Of a DNA stretch of 46,878 nt, positions 1 to 7,766 are shown in pieces. Position 1 is the stretch's first letter; every line of letters starts with the position of its first letter. Under the pieces are notes generated by a model, which ran no database searches, had not been told where the DNA came from, and saw only the letters and a program-made list of their open reading frames with translations. Source of the stretch: Crateriforma sp964453205 (GTDB lineage: Bacteria > Planctomycetota > Planctomycetia > Pirellulales > Pirellulaceae); contig CAYVRC010000023.1 of assembly GCA_964453205.1 (NCBI GenBank), positions 1-46,878 on the forward strand, read 5' to 3'. The position numbers and the translations under genes were made by a program.

Positions 1-1
1 C

Positions 2-1960
2 AATGACACGATTACCGGTGGCGGCGGCAACGACCTGATCTTTGGTGGCCTGCAGATCGGCGACAGTTTGGGCAGCGACGTGCTGTTCGGCGGCGGCGGC
101 GAGGACACGATCAGCGGCGGCGGCGGTGACGCGTCGATCAACGGGGGCGACGGCAACGACCTGATCTTTGGCGGCACCGGTAGCCTGGGCAGTCTGCAAC
201 CGGGACTGCTCTTCGGCGGCGCTGGCGACGACACGATTACGTCGGGGGTCGGCGAGGACACGATCGATGGCGGCAGCGGCAACGACCTGATCTTTGGTGG
301 CGGCCTGGGTACCATCAATCAGATCTTCGGCGGCATCGGCGACGACACGATTACGTCGGGGGTCGGCGAGGACACGATCGACGGCGGATCGGGCAACGAT
401 CTGATTTTCGGCGGCGGTCTGGGAAGCATCAGCCAGATTTTCGGCGGCGACGGCAGCGACACGATCACCTCTGGCCAGGGCGATGACACGATCGACGGCG
501 GCAGCGGCAACGACCTGATCTTTGGCGGCGGGCTGGGCAGCCGTGATCAGATTTTTGGCGGTGATGGGAATGACAGTATCACCGCGGGCGAGGGCGATGA
601 CACGATCGATGGCGGCAGCGGCAACGACCTGATCTTCGGCGGTGGCCTGGGCAGCAATGACGTCATCTTCGGCGGGACCGGGGATGATAGTATTTCCGGC
701 GGCGAGGGCGATGAAACGATCGACGGCGGCAGCGGCAACGATCTGATTTTCGGCGGCGGCCTGGGCAGCCGAGACCAGATTTTCGGCGGCGGAGGGGACG
801 ACAGTATTTCTGGAGGTGGCAGCGAACTGATCGACGGCGGATCGGGCAATGACCTGATCTTCGCGGGTGGAGTGCGAAGCAGCGGGCGAATCTTTGGCGG
901 CGAAGGCAATGACAGCATCGACGGAGGCGACGGCGATGATTTCATCGACGGCGGCACCGGCAATGACCTGATCTTCGGCGGCTCGGGCGACGACACGATC
1001 CTCTCCGGCGACGGTGAGGAATCGCTCACCGGCAGCGGCGGCAACGACCTGATCTTTGGCGGTGCGGGTGACGACCAGATTACCGGTGGGTCCGGCCAGG
1101 ATCAGATCTTCGGCGGATCGGGCGATGACACGATTACCTCAGGCAGTGGCCAGGACACGATCGACGGCGGATCGGGCAACGACCTGATTTTCGGCGCACC
1201 CCTGGGAAGCAGCGGTCTGATTTTCGGCGGCTCGGGTGAGGACACGATCGCGGCCGGCGGTGGCGACGAATCAATCAACGGTGGCGACGGTAACGACCTG
1301 ATCTTCGGCGGCGACTCCGGCAGCGACACGCTCGATGGCGGCGGCGGCGATGACTCGATCTACGGCGGCGGCGGCAACGACCTGATCTTCGGCGGCTCGG
1401 GCGACGATACGATCACCGCTGGCAGCGGCGACGAATCGATCAACGGTGGTGACGGCAACGATCTGATCTTCGGCGGTAACTCCGGCAGTGACACGCTCGA
1501 TGGTGGCGGTGGCGATGATTCGATCGACGGCGGCAGCGGCAACGACCTGATCTTCGGCGGCTCGGGCGACGATACGATCACTTCTGGCAGCGGCGATGAA
1601 TCGATCAACGGTGGTGACGGCAACGATCTGATCTTCGGTGGCGACTTCGGCAGCGACACCCTCGATGGTGGCGGTGGCGATGACTCGATCTACGGCGGCA
1701 GCGGCAACGACTTGATCTTCGGCGGCGCCGGGGACGATACGATCACCGCCGGAATTGGTGAGGAGTCGATCAACGGTGGCGACGGCAACGATCTGATCTT
1801 CGGCGGCGACTTCGGCAGCGATACCCTCGATGGCGGCGGTGGCGATGACTCGATCTACGGCGGCAGTGGCAACGACTTGATCTTCGGCGGCGCCGGGGAC
1901 GATTCGATCGGCACCAGCAACGGTGACGATACGCTCGATGGTGGATCGGGCAACGACCTG
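2..1960 (+). repeat. RTX-coding minisatellite, about 20 NDLIF-bearing units
   Basis: The DNA here is almost entirely in-frame repeats that encode glycine-rich RTX turns. In the first part (about 240-830) the unit is 38 codons (114 bp), seen as GGSGNDLIFGGGLGS followed by an IFGG...DDTI stretch. The units are diverged by both silent and non-silent changes, so they are not recent perfect copies. Such arrays can gain or lose units by recombination. Confidence 0.85.
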
Positions 1961-4900
1961 ATCTTCGCGAATGTCTCGGGGAACGCGACGCTTAGCGATG
2001 CCGAGATCACCGTTGGCGGCAGGACGCTTGGGCTGACCGGCTTCGAATCCGGTGCCCTCTTTGGCGGCGACGGTCCGGACCTGCTGGACGCCTCAGCCGC
2101 AACCATGCCGGTCCTGCTTTCCGGCGGTGGCGGCGACGACAAGCTGCTCGGCGGGGCCGGTAACGATACGTTGATCGGCGGTGCCGGCAACGATTCACTC
2201 GTCGGCGGGTCGGGCGACGACCTCTACTCCTTCGGTGACGGCGATGGCGGCGAGAAGACCGTTATCGAAAATGCCTCCGGCGGTACCGACACGCTCGACT
2301 TCCACACCCTCTCCAGCGGCATCACCGTCGATCTGGGTCAGTCGGCCATGCAGACGGTCTCGGCCGGACTGAATCTGACGCTCTCGGGCGACCTTGAACT
2401 CGAAAACGCCTTCGGCACTGACTTGGCCGATACGATCGTGGGGAATTCCCTTGCCAACAAACTGCTCGGCTTCGGCGGCAGCGACCATCTTTCCGGTCTG
2501 GACGGTGATGACATTCTCCAGGCGGGCAGCGGACGGCGGGTCTTCCTCGACTTCGAATCGGCCTTTGAAGAAGGGGAGCACTTTTACACGCAGGAAGAAC
2601 GCGATGCGATCCATGCCCGGATGGAGCAGGATTACGCGCTCTTTGATATGGAGCTCACGCAAGTCAAGCCGACCGAAGGCCCGTTCGTCACGGTGCTGTT
2701 CAATGCGGCCGTTTACCTTCCGGGCAGCCGGATTGTGCTGGGCGGGATCAGCGACCGGGTCGGTTGGCGCGAGCTCGCCGGCGGCGGCACGGTGCAGGTC
2801 GACGTCAATGGTTTCCTCGGCACGGGCAAGAACCAGCTGCCACCGACCGAAGAGAACTTCATTGCGCTCTCGAGCACGATCGCTTCACACGAACTGGGTC
2901 ACACTTACGGATTGCGGCACCATGATGCCTTCGGTTCGCCGGGCAGCGGCATCTACAGCGGCGTCAACCCGAAACGTTTCCGTCCGACGTACACCGGCCC
3001 GAGCGATGCCCATGAGACGCGGCTGCACCTGAGCGCTTCGCCAGCCAGCATTGGTACGACGATGACCGACGCGCTCGGTAATCCCTTCTTCGGCGAGCGG
3101 GAGGCGCTGAAGCTCGCCTTTGCCGAAACCGGGCATGTGGTCGTGGAGTCGGCGGCCGCCAAGACCGGCTCGCTAATGATCGACGGCTCGAGCGTTTCCG
3201 TCCAAACCCTCGGCGTGCTCGCTTCGATCGCCGTGCCGAACACGATCGAGCAAGGGGTGAACCTGGGCGCAACCCTGCTGGCAGCGGCCGAAACCGTCCT
3301 CGGTTCGATCGAGCTGACGGATGAGGGAACGAGCGAGAGCGATTACTACTCATTCGCCGGCGCGGCCGGCGATACTGTGACGATCGAACTGATGAGCCAG
3401 ACGCTACGGCACCGGATCGGCAATCCGATCGACTCCCTGCTCCGCGTCTACAACAGCGCCGGCGAATTGGTCAACTACTACGACAACCCGTTAAAAGCAT
3501 TCAATGACGACACGTTCGAACCGACCGATTCGATCCTGATCGATCTGGTCTTGCCGGCCGATGATACGTACACGGTCGAGGTCGATACGTTTAGCTTCGA
3601 CGCACCGGAGTTCTCCACCTACGTGCCGGGCTTTGACGCGGTCGCCTTCTGTTCGTTCTTCCCCGCGCACATCGCGTGCACCGACAGCGATACCGGCAGT
3701 TATGAACTGCTGATCTATCGCTTTGATAATGCAGCCACCAGCGGAGACGCGGCCGGCGGCGATACGCTGTCCGGCGGCGCCGGAGCCGATCTGCTGATCG
3801 GTAACAGCGGGAACGAGACGTACCTTGGCTTTAGTGCGAACGAGGACACGCTGCAGGATAAAGGAGGCACGCCAACCTTCGAGAACGACGGGCTCTCCTT
3901 GCAACTGGGCGAGACGGCACCGAGCACCGAAGGAAGCGCGATCACACTGAGCGGCAGCTTCGGAGGAGGTGACGTGGCGACCGACTTCACGCTGGCGATC
4001 CAGTGGGGCGACGGGACGAGCGAAACGCATACCCTGCAAGCCGATCCGAATGTCTCGCTCACGTCCTTTGCCTTCACCCACACCTACGCCGATAACGCGT
4101 CAGCCGAGGGATACCCGATTTCGATTGAGTTAAGTCAGCTTGACATCGCGACGGCGGAAACCAATTCGATGATCGCCGGAACCCGCGCGGTCGTCAGCAA
4201 CGTCGTTCCGAAGGCGACTATCGTTGGGCCGGACGCGGCAACCGAAGCCGATACGCTCACCTATACAGCGACGGTCGACGATCCCGGGGCCGATACGTTT
4301 ACCTATCGCTGGGAAGCGCGGGATCGCGCGGGCATCGTCGCTTCGGCGACCACGGAGGCGTTTATCTTTGTGCCAGGTGACCACGGTGATTATTCGATCC
4401 TGCTGACAGTCACCGACGACGACGGCGGTGTCTCGCGGCGCGTCCGGCTGCCTCTGGGGGTTGCTAACGCCGATCCGATGATTTACCCGACAGAAGCGGT
4501 CAGCTATACGATCGACGAAGGGGCGACGCTCGTGATTCCGGTCAGCAGAGTCACTCCACCGGTCACGACCGCCCAGTCGCCCTTTACCTTCTCCGACGTT
4601 TCGGCTGTTGACACGCATGAGGTCAGCTGGGAAATCACCGACAGCAGCGACGCATCGGTGAGCAGTGGCACAGGCGAAATCCGCTTCATCCCTCCCGACA
4701 ACGACATCTACATCGGGACGGTTACCGTCACCGACGATGACGGTGGCGTGGCGACAACGAACTTTACGATCAATGTCGATAACGTGGCACCGGTCCCGAC
4801 GGCGACGCTCGAGAGGGCGGCATCTCCAAACGAAGGGGAGACGATCGACTTCTCCGGCAGCTTCACCGATGAAGGGAGCGCCGACACACACACGCTCACC

Positions 4901-6532
4901 TGGCAAGTCAACGGTCCGAACGCCGTCATACTTGTCTCGGCCGATCCGAGCCGTCTGAGCTTTACGGCCGTCGAAGATGGGACTTACGACGTCACCTTCA
5001 CCGTCACCGATGACGATGGGGGCAGCAACAGCGATAGCGTACAAATCATCGTCGGCAATCTGCCGCCGGTGCTGACGGTCGATCCGCTTGCGGTCACGCT
5101 GATCGACGAGGGCGACTCGGTCACCGTCAGTGGCACGGTCACTGATGCGGGTGCCGATGATGTCTTGAGCGTCTCGGTCGACTGGGGCGACGGACAAGTG
5201 ACTGCGGGAATCGCTGTGGCGGCTGACGGCAGCTACACAGCGACGCACACCTATGCCGATGATCGCCCGCGAGCTGCCTTGAACGACGATTACGGGATCA
5301 CCGTCACGGCCAATGATGACGACGGCGGAAGCGGCTTTGATAACAGCCAGGTTGTCACGGTGAACAACGTCGCGCCGTCGAGTCTGGTTCTGACGGTCGA
5401 TGATCTCTTAGCGAGCGGACCCGGAATCGTGGAAATCAGCGGCACTTTTGTCGATCCGGGAAGTGCCGACACGCAGACGGTCTCGATCGACTGGGGTGAC
5501 GGCAGCGCGACTGACACGATCCACCTGATCGGCGGCGAACGCTTCTTTGCGGCCGACCCTCATCCCTACGATATCAGCGGCGACTATACGATTACCGTCA
5601 CGGTCACCGACGACGACGGCGGAACCGTGACAAGCCAGACGGCGCCGGTGACGGTAAACCTGGTCGGCGTCTTTCTGATCGGAACGCAACTGCGGATCTT
5701 TGCAACCGACGATCCGAACGAGGTGGCGATCAAGCTGACAAAAAGCGAGTATGTGGTCGAAGTCGACTTCCTCGCCGAAACCTTCCCCTTTGCCGAAGAG
5801 GCCGTGAGCGACATCTGGGTCCACACCGGCCTGGGGGATGATCATGTCCACATCCACCGCAATATTCCGATTGCAACGTTCATTGACGTGGGGGCGGGGA
5901 ACGATCGCGTGCTCGGCGGATCGGGTCCGAACGAGATCGACGGCGGCGACGGTGACGATAAACTTACCGGGGGCGAGGGCGATGACACGATCTTCGGCGG
6001 GAACGGCGACGATAAACTGTGGGGCTCCGGCGGCGATGATGTCCTGCTGGGCGAGGCGGGCGATGACCAACTCTGGGGCAACGATGGCAATGACATCCTT
6101 ATCGGTGGCAACGACATCGATCGTTTGCATGGGGGTAGCGGCCGCGATCTCGTGATCGGCGGCGACGGAGCGGATCATCTGAAGGGAGACACCGACGACG
6201 ATATCCTGATCGGCGGATTGACTGCGTTTGACGACTTTGGCTCGAACCAAGGAAGTTCCCTGGCTTTGATGCAGGTGATGGCCGAGTGGAGTTCAGCGAG
6301 AGATCATGAGACGCGGGTCGCCGACTTGAAAGACGGCACCGGCAGCACGGATCGGGAAAACGGCCAGATCTTTCTCGAAGCCGGCGTCACGGTCTTCAAT
6401 GACGACGACGTCGACCGGGAGCAAGGCGGGAGCGGCCAAGACTGGTTGTTTTCTCTGGTGGAGAGTGCGGATGCTGACCTGACCGACGAAGAATGGTTTG
6501 AGCAAGTCGATCAGCTGTTTGCAGATTCATAA
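2..6532 (+). CDS. Giant secreted RTX repeat protein with internal metzincin protease and PKD domains (5' end missing)
   Basis: The frame is open from base 2, so the true start is left of the window; 2176 residues are visible. Order of parts (residues counted from base 2): about 1-680 glycine/aspartate RTX beta-roll repeats of the GGSGNDLIFGG type, which bind calcium in this family; about 845-1070 a metallopeptidase region with HELGHTYGLRHH at 2888-2923, matching the metzincin zinc motif HExxHxxGxxH; about 1090-1200 a PPC-like (pre-peptidase C-terminal) beta domain; about 1290-1890 five or six PKD-like domains, five of them carrying a DDDGG signature; then a second RTX block (about 5880-6210); and a C-terminal module around MAEWSS (6278-6295). 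The protein is probably secreted, by analogy with RTX proteins, and calcium-stabilised. Protease activity is inferred from the zinc motif; a Met-turn candidate (GTTMTD) follows at about 3054. The substrate is unknown. No export genes are adjacent. Confidence 0.88.
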   Translation, partial: NDTITGGGGNDLIFGGLQIGDSLGSDVLFGGGGEDTISGGGGDASINGGDGNDLIFGGTGSLGSLQPGLLFGGAGDDTITSGVGEDTIDGGSGNDLIFGGGLGTINQIFGGIGDDTITSGVGEDTIDGGSGNDLIFGGGLGSISQIFGGDGSDTITSGQGDDTIDGGSGNDLIFGGGLGSRDQIFGGDGNDSITAGEGDDTIDGGSGNDLIFGGGLGSNDVIFGGTGDDSISGGEGDETIDGGSGNDLIFGGGLGSRDQIFGGGGDDSISGGGSELIDGGSGNDLIFAGGVRSSGRIFGGEGNDSIDGGDGDDFIDGGTGNDLIFGGSGDDTILSGDGEESLTGSGGNDLIFGGAGDDQITGGSGQDQIFGGSGDDTITSGSGQDTIDGGSGNDLIFGAPLGSSGLIFGGSGEDTIAAGGGDESINGGDGNDLIFGGDSGSDTLDGGGGDDSIYGGGGNDLIFGGSGDDTITAGSGDESINGGDGNDLIFGGNSGSDTLDGGGGDDSIDGGSGNDLIFGGSGDDTITSGSGDESINGGDGNDLIFGGDFGSDTLDGGGGDDSIYGGSGNDLIFGGAGDDTITAGIGEESINGGDGNDLIFGGDFGSDTLDGGGGDDSIYGGSGNDLIFGGAGDDSIGTSNGDDTLDGGSGNDLIFANVSGNATLSDAEITVGGRTLGLTGFESGALFGGDGPDLLDASAATMPVLLSGGGGDDKLLGGAGNDTLIGGAGNDSLVGGSGDDLYSFGDGDGGEKTVIENASGGTDTLDFHTLSSGITVDLGQSAMQTVSAGLNLTLSGDLELENAFGTDLADTIVGNSLANKLLGFGGSDHLSGLDGDDILQAGSGRRVFLDFESAFEEGEHFYTQEERDAIHARMEQDYALFDMELTQVKPTEGPFVTVLFNAAVYLPGSRIVLGGISDRVGWRELAGGGTVQVDVNGFLGTGKNQLPPTEENFIALSSTIASHELGHTYGLRHHDAFGSPGSGIYSGVNPKRFRPTYTGPSDAHETRLHLSASPASIGTTMTDALGNPFFGEREALKLAFAETGHVVVESAAAKTGSLMIDGSSVSVQTLGVLASIAVPNTIEQGVNLGATLLAAAETVLGSIELTDEGTSESDYYSFAGAAGDTVTIELMSQTLRHRIGNPIDSLLRVYNSAGELVNYYDNPLKAFNDDTFEPTDSILIDLVLPADDTYTVEVDTFSFDAPEFSTYVPGFDAVAFCSFFPAHIACTDSDTGSYELLIYRFDNAATSGDAAGGDTLSGGAGADLLIGNSGNETYLGFSANEDTLQDKGGTPTFENDGLSLQLGETAPSTEGSAITLSGSFGGGDVATDFTLAIQWGDGTSETHTLQADPNVSLTSFAFTHTYADNASAEGYPISIELSQLDIATAETNSMIAGTRAVVSNVVPKATIVGPDAATEADTLTYTATVDDPGADTFTYRWEARDRAGIVASATTEAFIFVPGDHGDYSILLTVTDDDGGVSRRVRLPLGVANADPMIYPTEAVSYTIDEGATLVIPVSRVTPPVTTAQSPFTFSDVSAVDTHEVSWEITDSSDASVSSGTGEIRFIPPDNDIYIGTVTVTDDDGGVATTNFTINVDNVAPVPTATLERAASPNEGETIDFSGSFTDEGSADTHTLTWQVNGPNAVILVSADPSRLSFTAVEDGTYDVTFTVTDDDGGSNSDSVQIIVGNLPPVLTVDPLAVTLIDEGDSVTVSGTVTDAGADDVLSVSVDWGDGQVTAGIAVAADGSYTATHTYADDRPRAALNDDYGITVTANDDDGGSGFDNSQVVTVNNVAPSSLVLTVDDLLASGPGIVEISGTFVDPGSADTQTVSIDWGDGSATDTIHLIGGERFFAADPHPYDISGDYTITVTVTDDDGGTVTSQTAPVTVNLVGVFLIGTQLRIFATDDPNEVAIKLTKSEYVVEVDFLAETFPFAEEAVSDIWVHTGLGDDHVHIHRNIPIATFIDVGAGNDRVLGGSGPNEIDGGDGDDKLTGGEGDDTIFGGNGDDKLWGSGGDDVLLGEAGDDQLWGNDGNDILIGGNDIDRLHGGSGRDLVIGGDGADHLKGDTDDDILIGGLTAFDDFGSNQGSSLALMQVMAEWSSARDHETRVADLKDGTGSTDRENGQIFLEAGVTVFNDDDVDREQGGSGQDWLFSLVESADADLTDEEWFEQVDQLFADS
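1313..1915 (+). repeat. 165-bp higher-order tandem repeat inside the RTX region
   Basis: A 55-codon block beginning with a GSDTLDGGGGDDSI segment recurs at about 1319, 1484, 1649 and 1814, exactly 165 bp apart. Each block contains two NDLIFGG units. The copies are more alike to each other than to the 114-bp units upstream, so this part of the array appears to have expanded later. Confidence 0.8.
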
Positions 6533-6900
6533 GGGAAACACAAGCTCAGTGAACTGCTCCCGATAAGCCACCAGTGTTCACAGATCAAGCTTCGATAGCC
6601 GAATTCGTCGCTTTGATGGAGAGCGAATTCTTGCGAATCGAGCGATTGATTCCCGAGGGAAGGGTGTTGCTGCCCCCGAGCCGCTGAAAACTTCGGGTGA
6701 AGAAGAGATGATGAATGGAATGACTCGAGGTTCCTTTCGTCGGCCCGGCGGAAAGACTCGGGAGGTTTCTTCTTCCCATTGCAGGGGGTGGATCGTTAAC
6801 TCGTCAGGTGGGTTCGACGGCCGGTTCATCGCCGGCCGAGCCCGCGATCATGAAATTTCTGAACAATTTCGCGAAACCGTCTCGACAAAACGTGCGTTTT
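6533..6900. other. Intergenic stretch with no recognised gene
   Basis: This gap of almost 370 bp lies between the RTX gene and the TetR operator. Only short open frames occur, and none has a recognisable protein or a ribosome site. I see no convincing hairpin-plus-T-tract terminator for the RTX gene. The last part is AT-richer (around 6850-6900) and is likely to hold the promoter of the regulator gene, but no clear -35/-10 pair could be assigned. Confidence 0.5.
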
Positions 6901-6925
6901 AAACAACTGTTTAAAACAGTTGTTT
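6901..6925. promoter_or_regulatory. Palindromic operator upstream of the tetR-like gene
   Basis: A perfect inverted repeat: AAACAACTGTTT (6901-6912), one central A, then AAACAGTTGTTT (6914-6925). It lies just upstream of, or overlapping, the start of the TetR-type gene. Two-fold symmetric sites of this size next to their own gene are typical TetR-family operators, so autoregulation and control of the downstream RND genes is the likely role. Binding is inferred from symmetry and position. Confidence 0.8.
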
Positions 6926-6955
6926 GAATCACTCGTTTTTTCGGTCGACCCGCTC

Positions 6956-7687
6956 TTGTCCACGACTTCCCCCAAACACCGCTCGTTCTCCCGTTCACCG
7001 GTCGGATCGCCCGGCCGGGTCGCTGAGGTCGCGGCGTCCGTCCGCCCGGGCGGCGGAACGGCCGAAGCGGATTCGCCGGCCCGGTTGCTTGCGGCGGCCG
7101 GTCCTATTTTTGCCGCCAAAGGCTTCGACGCCGCGACGCTTCGCGAGATCGCGTCGGTCGCCGGGACCAACGTCGCGGCGATCAGCTACCACTTCGGCGA
7201 CAAACTCGGGTTGTACCGCGCCGTCTGGGATTGCATCCAATCGTCGCGGGTCTCGCGATTTCCGGTGCCCGATCCCGAGGCCGACGACACTTCGCCGGCC
7301 GAAGCGATCCGGTTGTTGGTCCACACGATGCTCTCGCGGATGCTGAGCCGCGACGGCGAGGACGACGGCTGGCAGCATTTGATCTGCATGCAGGAAATGC
7401 AGCGACCTTCACCGGTTTTCCCCGAGATCGTCAACGAATATTTCCGTCCGGTGTTCGAACTTCTCACGGCGACTTTGCGTCGCTTCGTGGGGCCGGAGGT
7501 CGGCGAAGCGGATCTGCATCGATTGGCCCTCAGCGTGGTCGGCCAGTGTCTGTATTACCGCACCAGCGACCCCGTCCTGGAGGTGTTGTTGACGGAAAGC
7601 CAAATTCGCGAGCTGACCGACATTGCGGCGTTGGCCGAGCACATCACCCGCGTCACGGTAGCCGCCGCCCAAGAGTACCGACGTTAA
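6956..7687 (+). CDS. TetR/AcrR-family transcriptional regulator (CerR-like) of the RND operon
   Basis: The N-terminal DNA-binding region reads ARLLAAAGPIFAAKGF, then TLREIASVAGTNVAAISYHF, the classical TetR helix-turn-helix with the YHFGDK recognition-helix end, followed by GLYRAV. The rest (about 150 residues) is a helical ligand/dimer domain resembling the CerR C-terminal type. No ATG occurs in the open frame: the candidates are TTG at 6920, which lies inside the operator, and TTG at 6956, which is just downstream. I chose 6956 because it keeps the operator outside the coding region, but neither has a good ribosome site. The gene is followed after 79 bp by the adaptor and permease of an efflux pump, the usual arrangement of a local repressor that is released by a pump substrate. 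Confidence 0.85.
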   Translation: MSTTSPKHRSFSRSPVGSPGRVAEVAASVRPGGGTAEADSPARLLAAAGPIFAAKGFDAATLREIASVAGTNVAAISYHFGDKLGLYRAVWDCIQSSRVSRFPVPDPEADDTSPAEAIRLLVHTMLSRMLSRDGEDDGWQHLICMQEMQRPSPVFPEIVNEYFRPVFELLTATLRRFVGPEVGEADLHRLALSVVGQCLYYRTSDPVLEVLLTESQIRELTDIAALAEHITRVTVAAAQEYRR

Positions 7688-7766
7688 CGAATCCGTTGCC
7701 CTGTCTGAATCGACTTTTCTTTTCCTGTCATCTCGTCCAGCTCGATCTGCCCGCATAGTGACTGCC

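Noticed and set aside
4130..5248. Antisense open frame opposite the PKD domains
   Set aside because: Codon-pattern shadow of the RTX/PKD gene; no recognisable protein.
6708..6902. Small open frame between the RTX gene and tetR
   Set aside because: No ribosome site or recognisable sequence; composition like random GC-rich DNA.
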